Shown: positions 53,397 to 64,000 of the stretch, piece after piece
Position numbering within the stretch: the stretch's first letter is position 1
Layout of the letters: each line of letters starts with the position of its first letter
Assembly: GCA_021397835.1 (NCBI GenBank)
Contig: JAJFZO010000094.1
Location: 9,710,001-9,774,000 of the forward strand
Direction: 5' to 3'
Length of the DNA: 64,000 nucleotides
DNA from: Moringa oleifera
Taxonomy: Eukaryota; Streptophyta; Magnoliopsida; Brassicales; Moringaceae
Notes under the pieces: generated by a model
Told to the model about the DNA's origin: nothing
The model's database searches: none
What the model saw: the letters and a program-made list of their open reading frames with translations, nothing else
Translations under genes and position numbers: made by a program

Positions 53397-54319
53397 CTAC
53401 AACAAACAGCACAATAAAGTCAGCCTTGGCCACCCGTACAGACTCCACCTACCTTCCCAAAGCCCTGATGGTTCTGCACATGTATCAAAAATGATGCTGG
53501 AACCAAGTTGATACTTAAAATGCATTACCGAGATAGAAAGTTATTCAGCTCTAAATAGGCGGCTCCAAGATCCAAACCCACAGGAGGGTAATAGAAACCC
53601 CAACATTTGAGCATGTTTTTTCACTGCTGCACCGTCACTTATGCATCCTAGATAATTTAAATACATCATAAATACCCTAGACAGGATCTTTAAGTAGAAA
53701 TAGGATAGACACTAGAGACAAAGAAAGTCACAGTAAAAACTAATCGACCATGAAGCTATGACTCAATTCTTCTTACATTTTTATAACCAATGACTCGCAA
53801 CATAGAAAAGGCTAGGCTGCATGTGAATGGCATGACTTCAAATGATCATGGGATATGACCACCACAACCTACCCCATATCCCAGAAAAATCAGAGTAGGT
53901 GAGTAGCAGTAATAGTAATGTACTTCTCCGGATTACATCACAGTAGCATAACGGCTGATCTCGCAAAGCAAACATCTTAAGTTGAGGGGCAAGATGTGAT
54001 CTTTCACACAGCCAAAGGCAGAACTTCACAAAAAGATTTAACTAAATTTTCACCACACTGAACACATTAACGACATAAGAGTTTATGCAAATACTTGCAT
54101 GGAAAAGATGCAGAACTAACAAATCTGTAGTGTACCCCCAAACTAATATGAACTGTCAAATATATATAGGTACAACTTCAAAAAACCAGATCATTAAGAA
54201 AATCTCTCAAAATGTCTACCATGAGATAATAATTCAAACCCAGACCTAAGATTCTCACAAGTTGCAGCCCAAGATACCAGATAATATATCTTAGCATGAT
54301 TTGAGTTTTGAAGAGCAAT

Positions 54320-56280
54320 CTATCTGTGTCCTTGAGCTCGCTGCATATCATATGCAACCCAAGAACCAGGTCCAGGTCCATACTGAAGATAACCTTCTGC
54401 ACCAGCTTGTACCTGAAAATTCAATTAAAAGTATAGCACATTCAAATGCTTGCTGAAAGAAAATAGTAAACCTTTAACCTGCAGATACAGATCCTTAAAC
54501 CTAAAATTAGATGAATATGAAATTAGACATGAAATAACAAAACTTACAGGATTCATGGCATAGCTACCAGGATAAGGATTTACAGGATATGGAGCTTCAG
54601 GATTTCCATAATTGGCATTATAACCAGCACCTGCCAAGAGGATCAATAAGTAAAACAATATATATATACCATTACTGAAGCATCAAGCCCCATGTTAGGG
54701 GAGTACAAAAGAAAAGAGAGAGAGAAGGTATTAATCTTGTCATGGCAGTTATTATCAGACTTGGCAGCTGGACTAATTAAAACCACCAGACTAGCAATAG
54801 CAAACACCCAAACAAAAGCAACTGCCATACACCAGCTACATCAAATTATTTGAAATTTGTATTTTCTTCTCTTGTAAAATTACACAACACATTGTATCAG
54901 TCAAAGCTTGCTCAAGCCAGGATGAACCACTAAATTCCAGCTTAAGACATATGTCAAGATAATCAATACGAGGCCAGAAAACTCCAATATTACAAGCACA
55001 TTTTCTAATGTAAATCAAAAGATTTACTCAACTCATAATTATACAAGAAAAGAATCAACCATAATAATGTGAAGAAAAGATTTTAATAGAATTGGTAAAA
55101 AAGAATTTCTGAACTCTTACCTCTTGGGATAAGAATGTGTCAAATGCATAAACTGCAGTCCTATTGCTCAAAGTTTTTCTTGCACCGTCCTTTCAAAAAG
55201 TCTGCACTCTCCATATATGACTTTCATAATGATATTTCTTACTTTATATTTGTAACACATTTCCTTCTTTTTTTTCTCACCGTTTCTCATTGTAAACAGA
55301 TTACATATAAATTTCAGAAAACGAGAGAGAAAAAAACGAAAAAACAAATTCATAGCAATCAGTAACTCCTAGATGTCAAAGGAGTGACATACCAGGATTG
55401 GCAACAGCAGCAGCTGCACGAGCTCTCTTCTCTGCATTAGCAATCTCGGCACGAAGCTTCTCCAACTCCCGAGCCATTGAAATCAACTTTTTCTCCATCA
55501 CCTGACCATGCTCGTAATTTTCAGCATATCCTTTCTTCTCATACTCTATAGCAGCTCTAGATGTCAACAGAAAGCATCAAACATCATCAGTATCAAAATC
55601 TGCACACCCAAACCATAAAATTCAGTTATTCTTTCAAACAAGTCAAAAAATATTGATGATAATCTCAACAGTCACCTTGCACGATGCAATTCCTGTCTCA
55701 TATTGTCAATTTCTGCCTTCAAAGCCGGTACTTGCTGTAAATCTGTAGTAAATCGAGCCAAATCTTGATTCATCACCTGAACCTGGCCTGTAAGCTCCTG
55801 CTTCACAGCACCAAGCTCCTTAATGTCAGCATGAACCTTAAGAAGATCAGCACGCATAGCCTCCACTCCACGCAAGTCCACTTCCAAGCGAACAGACTTT
55901 TCATACATTTCCCTCATCTGAACATCCTTGTCTGCCCGCATTGAGTCCGCTAAGTGTGCTATCCGCTGCAGCTCGTGCTGAGCTGCTTCCAATTCCTGCT
56001 TTAATGCAACATGGGTTGCAGCTAGCCTCTGGTTATCAGCCAGAAGGCCTTGGATTTCTTGATGTTGAGCAGCAAGACGCTCCTCAATGATTGCAGGGTG
56101 GGGAGGAAGGCCTCTTGGACCCAAACCAAACTGGGTTTCTCTCATTTCCTCAAGTAATGCAGGATGAGGTGGCATTGGACCAAGGCCTCTGCCAAATGGG
56201 GGTTCATGGACAGGAGGGGGCACTCCAGCATGAGGAGTGCCTTTCATTAGATGAGGAGGCCCTCGATTTCTTCCAGACAT
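54320..56280 (-). CDS. FLX-like coiled-coil protein (FLOWERING LOCUS C EXPRESSOR family)
   Basis: Exons 56280-55676, 55556-55393, 54630-54548 and 54412-54320 give 314 residues with all joins in frame. The N-terminus is rich in Gly, Pro and His ([42 protein letters not shown]). A long coiled coil covers about residues 55-255 ([20 protein letters not shown] and following heptads). The C-terminus is Gly/Tyr/Pro-rich ([19 protein letters not shown]). This is the layout of plant FLX and FLX-like proteins; Arabidopsis FLX and FLL4 act with FRIGIDA to promote FLC transcription, while other members have other or unknown roles. A non-coding leader exon probably ends at 56997 (AGAG|GTCAGT), placing one intron in the 5' UTR. 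An upstream in-frame TTG at 56295 is not needed as a start. Confidence 0.9.
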
Positions 56281-57199
56281 TATTATCTCTCTCAAAGGTT
56301 CAGTAATAGAATGATTTAATTTTCAAAAATTGACAAAAGAAACTACTAGTTTATGAACCTGAATAAGAGGAAAACTGAATCAATTTACTATGGTCTTTAA
56401 CATAGAAATAAACAAAACCAAAGAGGAACACCAATGAAGAATCTGATTTAAAATAAACATAAATGCCTTCTTATAATACTACGAAGCTCAGAACAGCAAT
56501 CACTTCAGAAAAGAAAAAATTAATTTAGACAAAACAAAAACTATTTCCCATGTGGAAACCAAGCAAAACTAGAAAAACCTTACATAAAAACATTCTTGAT
56601 ACAACCATTTTACAAACTTATTCCCTTAACTAAGTCTAATAAGCAAACGAAAATCTGCAAAGAAAAATTTCCCCCAAAAAACAACACCAAAAAAGCGTTT
56701 TTACTTAGACATAAACGCATGCAAGGCGCGAAAGAAGAAAAATAATAGCCTACTCCGTTCTTTCGGTCGCCAAGAGAACACGTATCAGTACGAGAACATA
56801 ACTCCATATTTCGGACTAATCATGTCAAACAAAGCCTCATGTAATCAATCAGCTAAGAGCAACTGGGTTCCAATTTTCCGAAAGAGTCCAGTTTTCTCAA
56901 CATTCAAAGGGGAAATTTTCCTTCATATCTCGCAAGAAATCAATAATGCAATAATGGACAAAAAAAAAAAGAGACAAATATACGAAATATACTGACCTCT
57001 GAGAATCGGGATGGATTACAGGAGAGAATTGGAGCGAACAAACAAATTGAAAATTCCTTCAGAACCCTAACATAGTTCTCTCATTATACTGATCGTTGCA
57101 TCCAAACAAGTGGGTAGGAGAACTGAAATTTTAACTGGAATTTGAGACAACAATGCACAAAACGAAAAAAGAACAAGGAAAAGTTTCTTTCTTTTGTTT

Positions 57200-58900
57200 T
57201 TAATTATTTTCTGTGATGCTGAGAAGTGGGCCGTGAACAGAACCATACAGAACGGGCCTAATAATAATTATAAAATAATTATTTAATATTTTAAAAAATA
57301 AATATTATATAGATTTAAATATTTATTTTATGTTATAAAATAATAATAAATTAACTTTTACTTTATTAAATTAAATTAAATTCACTCAAAAATTAAAAGT
57401 CATGAATATTTAAATTTAACATGTTTTATAATAATTTTAATTTAAAATTATTTACATGTGTAAATAAATGTTCAAATTATCGTTATAAAAAGTGTTAAAA
57501 AAATTTAAATATTAATAAATATTTTTTACATTTTAAAAAAATTATTAAAAATATAAATATTATGTATAAAATTATTCATATTTGAAAATATATCTGAAAT
57601 GAAATGAATAATAATTTTTTAAGTTTTTAAACAATAAAATATTTTTAATTTTTTATATTTATTTGAGTTAAAATTCAATCTGATATCAAAGTAATAGATT
57701 AAGATTCAATTTGTTATTTTTTAAATATAAAAATAAATTATATTTAAATTTAAATTTATTTTTTATTTTTTAAAACATAATTAATTAATTTTTTTATCTA
57801 TATCTAATTTTTATTCATGTTTTATAGTATATGTATTTATATTTTAAATTTAATTTAATTTTAATGTTATTAAAATAAGTTAAAATTATATTAATAAAAT
57901 TTTAATTTTAATTTATTTAAATTATATCTTTAATTTTTAGATAAAAATCTCATAAAAACCCTGATATTTATTTATGTTATCAATTTATATTTAAAAAGTG
58001 ACAAATCTTATCTTTATTTATCAATTTGCTCTAAATTAAATATTATTGAAAAATTTTAAAATTGATGATATTCAAATTGGAGGTCTTATATGATGAATTT
58101 TGACTTGAAATTTTTTATGGATATAAATAAATATTTAAGTTACCGTTACAAAAAATTTAATAATTTTTTAAATAATTATGTTATTTTTTAATATTTAAAA
58201 AATTATAAAACTTTTTTATAACTGTAGTTTGAAATTTGTTACACCAGTGAAGTTTAGGATCCATTAAAAATTCAAATGCATAATTAATAGAATCGACATA
58301 ATGAATTTAAATTAAAAATTCAAAATACTTATTTATATTATTTTAAACCTTAAGTTTTATTCTCACTCTAATCAAATATTTATTTTCAAAACGTATACAA
58401 TCAAACCTTAACATTTCAATTTTATTTAAATTAAATTTTATTAAAATATTTAAATTAAAAATATTTTACAATAAATTTTGATTTATGATTTTTCACATAT
58501 ATAAAAAAAATATTTAAATTATCATCATAAAAAAATTAAGTATTGAAAATATTTTTTAAAAAATATATTATCAAAAATTTTAAAAATTCATGAAAAATCA
58601 TCGATTAATTAAAAATTTTTCAATGTTGAAGAATAAAATTGAAATAAAATATAAAATCTATTTCAATAATTTTTAGACATTTCAATAATGAAAAGATTAT
58701 TAATTTTTTATAATTATTTTGAGTTAAAATTTAATTTAAATAGAATTAATATATTAAAATTTATTTAGATAAGTTTTAAAAATTACAATGTAATTAAAAA
58801 AATAAAAGTAAAAATTTTAAATAATATTTATTTAATTTATTTTTATTTTTATTTTTATTTCCTTTTTTTCTCTAATTATTAAAGTTTGAAGGTCATTTAT
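57200..58900. repeat. About 1.7 kb block of extreme AT content
   Basis: Made almost only of TTTAAATT, AAATATTT and TTTTAATT-like strings with no open frame of note. It begins just upstream of the FLX-like leader and stops sharply at about 58900, where GC content jumps. It resembles the blocks at 14.8-15.2 and 44.5-45.0 kb. Confidence 0.7.
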
Positions 58901-59129
58901 GACAACCTTATGTAGCACGTGAGTTGCCTCTGCAAGCCTAGAACGGTGACACACTGCCAACGGTTATATGCTCAGGCCAGGTACAAGCCCACAAGCGGCG
59001 GGTCTCACATGAAGCTCACCAAGTACCCACAAATGTATTGCAACGATTTAAGTGCCCATAGAAGTGCGTTACTAGCAGAACCAGGCGATTCTATGTGTTC
59101 ACTCTTTTTGGGTCATGCACCAAGTAGCC

Positions 59130-59690
59130 ATGGAAGCTTTGTGGGGGATAGAGGAGAAGTGGAAGCTGACAACCGAGGAAGCGCTCCTCCTCTTTGTGTG
59201 CACTTCCTTTGCAGTTATTGGGCTCTGCACGGCAACGGCGTTGAAGATGAAAAAGGCCCAAACGAAGCAAACGGTGGACCAGCACGCTGACAGAAGCGGT
59301 CCGGAACGTAGAAAATGGTCCGAGCCTGGTTGCAGGAGGGTGCTGGCGGGCTCGTTGAGGTGGAGTGGCGCGAAAAGGTGGGAGGAGGGAAGCCTTGCGG
59401 GTTGGAGAGGAAGGCAATCGCCACTTCTTGGCTTGGGGAGGTACAAGGATAGTGTGGGGTGGCGGAGCCGTCACTCGGCATCGCCGGTGTGGCAGCGGCC
59501 GATACTTATGGGAGAGAAGTGCGAGCTGCCGAGGTTCAGTGGGCTCATTTTGTATGATGAGAAAGGGAGGCTGCTTGGTCACTCGCTCAAGGAAGCCCGT
59601 CACAGAGACAACACTCAACAAGTAACTATATGTCTTCAGCAGGAAAAACCAACAGTTGCTGCGAGGACAACCCTCAAGGATTTGCTGTAG
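59130..59690 (+). CDS. Small plant-specific single-pass membrane protein of unknown function
   Basis: Single exon. I start at MEALWGIEEKWKLTTEEALL, the form I associate with this conserved plant family, giving 186 residues. An in-frame ATG lies 15 bases upstream (59115, MHQVA). A hydrophobic helix at about residues 20-38 (ALLLFVCTSFAVIGLCTATA) is followed by a basic, Arg/Ser/Trp-rich middle. A conserved C-terminal block contains SPVWQRPILMGEKCELPRF, SGLILYDEKGRLL and the end TTLKDLL. No catalytic motif is visible and no function is known to me. The gene is markedly richer in G and C than its surroundings, which gives long antisense open frames (236 residues at 59091-59801) that I regard as shadows. 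Confidence 0.8.
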   Translation: MEALWGIEEKWKLTTEEALLLFVCTSFAVIGLCTATALKMKKAQTKQTVDQHADRSGPERRKWSEPGCRRVLAGSLRWSGAKRWEEGSLAGWRGRQSPLLGLGRYKDSVGWRSRHSASPVWQRPILMGEKCELPRFSGLILYDEKGRLLGHSLKEARHRDNTQQVTICLQQEKPTVAARTTLKDLL

Positions 59691-60677
59691 TTCTTCTCCT
59701 ATTGTAACAAGAGACAATGCTGGTCTGTAGGGACTGTAACTGCTCACCTTTCTCCTGCAATAACAACTCTCGGGTATAAAGAATTTGCTAACATGCCCCA
59801 TTCTTCTATCTGTCTTCTATGAGTAACTTTTTCAGGGCAAGGTGAAAGACATTGATGCTTGCAAATGTGAGCAAGTACATAAGTGGGTCTGTGCAGATAG
59901 ATATTAGTATAATCAACCAGCAAAATGTAGGTGGAAATGTTCTGAGCTCATGAATCGGAAATCAAAAAACCATAAAGAATGTTTATACAAAGAGATTAAT
60001 GAAAAATGAGGTACATCCATAACAAGACAGCTTCTAAGGAGTTGGGAGCATCTGAAGCCAACTTGAAACTCTGCTATCAGCCCCTTGTAAACACCAAAGT
60101 TTCTTAAAATTGTAAACTACTGAGAGTCAATATTCCTCCCTTTCTCTCATTCATACAGATTACACGTCACAGGGAATATGATCATAAGATTCATGTGATC
60201 TTTTGAGACCTAATATGAAGTTACTGCAACGAGTATCAATACACTCGAGCAGATCAGTGTATGTCATAAACACACTACCTACAACCTCATTTCATTTGGA
60301 TCAGCTTTTGACTTAGCCATTTGCTTCTCCAACTAAAAGAATACAGAGAGCAGTCCAATCCAATAAAAGACCAAATACAAAATAGCAGAAGACAAAGCAC
60401 ACACTTCAAATCCACTCCAACTGTGCAGAAAGAGCTCTCTGTTTGTGTGAGTAGAACACAAGCAAGTGCCTGTTGAAGAACTTGAATGTTCTCGAAGACC
60501 AGAGCCGTACATCAAAGAAACAGTACAGCTTGGTTCTCCATCACTGTGTATCCAACCATAAAAAACTCAGCCACCTGGATATGATAAAGACATCCTCATG
60601 GCATAGTTGAAAATGTATGGAACAAACTACTGTACAAATCACTTGCAGGCCTTTACCTTTCTTGCCATTCCACCTAT
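59691..60677. other. Intergenic: 3' flanks of two convergent genes
   Basis: Lies between the plus-strand membrane protein and the minus-strand SWEET gene. No supported gene; 60333-60515 (-) is a random frame. Both 3' UTRs should fall here. Confidence 0.55.
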
Positions 60678-63286
60678 TCATGCATAAGACTCTATCAAGG
60701 GTTCATTGAAGTCTTCTCCAGATTTTCTTTTGTAGTAGAAGTATAATGCCAATTGTACAATCCCCAAAACAGTTCCTATACCATTAGGGATCTGAAATTT
60801 AAACAGGAAAGTAGCATATAAACATGATTTGTACTTGTGTATAGCATACGGGACACTGTGAGAGGAGATGAAATGAGTGGAAGGAAGCTTACAGTAATGA
60901 AGGCATCACGATTAAAGATTCCATACAGGAAGAAAGAAGTACTCATTAGGAAAGTGGAAAGAGAGAGATAAAATGGCATGAATTCAACACTCTTTGTCCG
61001 AATCACCAAATTCTGGAAACAGAAATTAAAGGGGAAAAAAAATGAAGTCGTCATAAACAATAAGTAACTTCAACTAAACATCCGGCTAAAAATGGCAGAA
61101 CAAGCTTTTGATTAACTTACAATTATAAACAATGGTGATGCAAACATCGAGACAAGGGAAGCACAACTTAACAATCCAACAAAAAGCCACCGTGCAAATT
61201 GATCATTTATTTGCAAGCTCCCAGCTGCAATGACTGCAAACGTTATAACAACTGCCAGTAGCAACCCAAGCATCTTCACCTGCCATTAGCACACAAGGTG
61301 AATAAAATGGCAACATGAAATGACACAAGAAGGCCATAAATGGCTTAAGCACTACCTAGGGCAACAAAATTGGAAGAGATAAGTAACCTTTTTCTTCTTG
61401 TCAGCAAATGTAATGAAGAGGGCAAGGTAGACGAATTGAAAAGCAGCACCAATCGAATTGACCGTCAGAACCATTATATTATCCGAGGATACAAGTGGTG
61501 TGCCATACCACATGCAGATCAAGCAGTTCAAGAGGGCATATATATATGGCAATCCTGAGAACTGTTCAGTTGACTGGTTTCTGATGATTCTCCTAAATGT
61601 TGGTCTGAAAGTTTAAATTCAAGACAATGAAAAGAAAACAGCAGGAGATTAGTTATAGCACCTATTTTACTCAGTTATCATGAGAATTGTGCAGGAAATA
61701 AGCTTACATAGGTGACACAAAGAGCCCAAAAGCAAAGACATTCCCTGCAATAAACAAGCATTAGCATCAAAATAGTTACTGTACAGCTTCAGCATCAAAC
61801 ATCATCTAAATTTATGTTATGATTGCAATGAGTATTTAAGCAAATACAATTCTACAAAATAATGTTTGATATTGAGGAATCAGCAAGAAAGCCAACTTAT
61901 CTTTCTCCCCAACCCCTTTCAAAGCCAACTTATCTTTCTCCCCAACCCCTTCCCCTTCTTATGTTTATATGCACGTTTTAAATTCATTGATTGATAGTCC
62001 ATTAACAGTACCTAGTATATTTTCCTGGCACACTCCCATATTCTGGATGAACCGGAAAGTTTATGGAGTACCTTAACTATATTTTACTTGACAGACGCAA
62101 AATAATCTTCAGAGCAGCACATTATTTAAAACCAAGATTAATGGGGGTTGAAACTTGAGAACTTTCAAAATTAATTTTACTATCTAATGGAGCTCAATGG
62201 ACTGAACCTAACTCATCTGCCCAAGTAAAGTAAGCAACTAACAATGAAACATTAAAATCCATCCCATGTTTGGAAGGACTTCAAGAGTTAGTAATACACA
62301 GTTAGTCATACACGCTAAATGCTAAGCAGAAAACAAGGATGAGCATGATAAACTAAGGAAATATGATGGGGAATATAAGGATTATACAGCATAATGATAA
62401 GTTCTATGGATGTTCTGAATTTTGACACTTTATTTACTAAATGTCTTAGCATATGCATGAAGAATCAACTTTTGACCAAGAAAAGATTACATGTCATTCA
62501 TTAAAGAGATTCCCTAAATTCAGGGATGCATGGTTTAGTTTGTCTTGTAGCAATCAAAACACTAGCTTAATCAAAACATTAAGTAACCTCGAAACAGAGT
62601 TACACGCTTCCAACACAGCATGTAAATCTTAGAGGTTAAAACAATGCCCTTCCTATCTTTAAAGCGACACAGTGCTTCAATATGCCAATTCCTCCACAAT
62701 ATGCCAAAGTACATAATCTATTTTCCAATTTGAGATTCAACAAAGACAAGAAAACAATTGAATCAAACAACTCACAGAAATAGATACAAGATGGGCGTTT
62801 CCATGTTAGTGAGAATAGTTTGACCCTTTCGCCCCACACTAAACTATCATTCTCTACTTTCAGCATTCAACATAGCCCACTAAGCAACGAGATTTTCACA
62901 CAAATGCAGTCATAGATATTCATCATTCATAAATGCTATTACGCATTTCCTCTACTCATCATGAAACAGCATCAGAAAAGAAAATGAACCATCTATCACC
63001 ACTTCGATCTGAAATGCCAGAACGGGCTGTGTCATATTCTTTGCCAAAAAGTATATCACAAAAATATATCATCCAGTTTCCTTCAACAAAACAAACAATA
63101 CAAGAACAAAGCAAGAGTTGAACCATCATTTACTTGGCCTAGGATAAAAAAGAAACAGCCTGTAGTTAGCTCAGGCAGAAAAGAAAGAGCTCGTAGTTAG
63201 AGAGAGAGAGAGAGAGAGAGAGTACCGGCAATTCCAGCTGCATCCTTGCAGACCGCAAAGGTATTGTTTGGAACAAAAGCAAACAT
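60678..63286 (-). CDS. SWEET2: SWEET sugar transporter, SWEET2-like, six exons
   Basis: Exons: 63286-63226, 61744-61708, 61604-61388, 61279-61121, 61012-60893 and 60791-60678, totalling 235 residues with all joins in frame. The seven helices form two MtN3/saliva triple-helix units (about residues 15-100 and 135-220) joined by a linker helix. Motifs are CKDAAGIAGNVFAFGLFVSP, TFRRIIRNQSTEQFSGLPYI, NCLICMWYG, and in the second unit ASPLFIINLVIRTKSVEFMP and YGIFNRDAFITIPNGIG. IPNGIGTVLGIVQLALYYY closes helix 7. SWEETs are facilitators of sugar movement; SWEET2 of Arabidopsis sits in the vacuole membrane and moves glucose analogues. The first donor (GCCG|GTACTC) runs straight into a (CT)n microsatellite. 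No internal damage was seen. Confidence 0.92.
61888..61953. repeat. Two tandem copies of a 33-base unit in SWEET intron 1
   Basis: AAAGCCAACTTATCTTTCTC begins at 61888 and at 61921; the units differ only near the end. They lie in the long first intron, about 150 bases before exon 2. Confidence 0.9.
63200..63221. repeat. (GA)n microsatellite abutting the SWEET exon 1 donor
   Basis: Eleven GA units on the plus strand, read as (CT)n in the transcript, starting three bases after the GT of the donor (63225-63224). Confidence 0.9.
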
Positions 63287-63520
63287 GAATCCGTCTACAG
63301 AGTCGCACCAACTCTACAGTCTTGACAGGCAAAAAGGATCAGACAACCACACCAAACCCCAAGATGACAGCAGGCAAAACCACCACTGTTTATATAAAGT
63401 CTCACCCTCCTTCTCCCTCCTTCTCTCCAAAATCAAATTTTCTCTGTCCCGGTGTTGAGTCTGACACGAAACCCACGCTTGACGCACACACAAGTTTCCT
63501 TACAATTTACATATCTTCCA

Positions 63521-63531
63521 TTATTTATATA
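63521..63531 (-). promoter_or_regulatory. Probable TATA box of the SWEET gene
   Basis: Minus strand reads TATATAAATAA, a strong match to the plant TATA consensus, about 240 bases upstream of the start codon at 63286. Confidence 0.5.
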
Positions 63532-64000
63532 CTTCCACTATTCCCTTTTCGCGTCAAATAAATAAATCCCTAAAAAGAACTCAAAGATAATTCATAAAAT
63601 TCACAACCTTGTAATAAATACTTTTTTATTTTATATTGTGATAAAAATACTTAAATACCAAGAATTATGTTAAAAATGACTGATACCGACGCTTGTTGAA
63701 AATACAAAACAATTAAAAATATGATAATAGATAAATAGAAGATTGCAGGCCAAGGATGAACAAAAAGGCAGCAACAAGTGACGAGATTGTTTCCATTAGA
63801 TGATGAACCTGTCGGCTTGTCATGTCGCCTTCCTCATTTCTCGTTTCTCTTGCCAAAAAGGCAAAGAAGAAGTGTGTTTCTTTAGCAGCGGCCAACGAGT
63901 GGTCTGGATCTCTGCCAATGGTTGTCCCAGCTGGCAGGACCCATGGCTGTACTGCCAGACAAGGACAAGAGAGATATTGGCAGAAGCCATCTCAGGTGCA
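63532..64000. other. Upstream flank of the SWEET gene to the window end
   Basis: No gene supported. The minus-strand frame 63713-63895 (MAAAKETHFFFAFL) has no family resemblance. The last 200 bases are less AT-rich and might belong to a neighbouring gene beyond the edge. Confidence 0.45.

Larger units (their letters stand above)
48138..54319. other. About 6.2 kb intergenic with no complete gene recognised
   Basis: Contains the BASS promoter at left and the FLX-like 3' flank at right. Open frames at 48623-48991 (-), 49301-49525 (+), 50214-50411 (-) and 51459-51722 (+) have no family resemblance. An exon-like minus-strand stretch at 53249-53396 and a possible LINE tail at about 52010-52285 are listed separately. 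A gene with many short exons could be hidden here. Confidence 0.45.

Noticed and set aside
59091..59801. 236-residue minus-strand open frame
   Set aside because: Antisense shadow of a GC-rich conserved gene; Pro/Arg/Ser-rich with no family resemblance.

Overview
This window is nuclear DNA of a flowering plant, probably a woody rosid eudicot. The genes have many short GT-AG introns, the intergenic DNA is very AT-rich and full of (CT)n/(AT)n microsatellites, decayed Ty1/copia elements are present, and the protein families (purine permeases, SWEET, BASS, CNL resistance genes, group D MAPK) are those of plants. Exon models below were joined by hand from reading frame, splice consensus and family knowledge; no alignment was run.

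Left third (1-16 kb). The first exon of a membrane protein, possibly a receptor-like kinase, runs off the left edge. Two minus-strand purine permeases follow head to tail. Next is a 9 kb, 12-exon minus-strand gene for a plant SH2 protein with a STAT-type linker and SH2 domain. About 1.1 kb upstream of its start codon lies a second, nearly identical copy of its exon 2 with both flanking introns.

Middle left (16-30 kb). This is an accessory region: a CC-NBS-LRR pseudogene, a gutted copia element with both LTRs, and then a small three-exon plus-strand gene at 23.7-24.2 kb that encodes a secreted CLE signalling peptide. Its 12-residue motif, HEVHSGPNPISN, equals the TDIF peptide except for His in place of Pro at position 4. 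About 6 kb of AT-rich DNA without a recognisable gene follows.

Middle right (30-48 kb). A ten-exon TDY-type MAP kinase most like MPK20 (+) converges on a 2-oxoglutarate/Fe(II) dioxygenase of the SRG1 type (-), whose first intron ends in GG instead of AG. A 3 kb minus-strand copia remnant, a PHD/extended-PHD protein and a chloroplast BASS1-like transporter follow, all minus strand.

Right part (48-64 kb). About 6 kb holds only an exon-like fragment and a possible LINE tail. Then come an FLX-like coiled-coil protein (-), an AT-rich block, a GC-richer single-exon gene for a small plant membrane protein (+), and a six-exon SWEET2-like sugar transporter (-).

The genes are not an operon and do not form one pathway. 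Several concern membrane transport of small metabolites (purines/cytokinin-like compounds, sugars, organic anions) or signalling (MAPK, SH2, CLE). The most notable items are the CLE peptide gene, the SH2 exon duplication and the lost splice acceptor.
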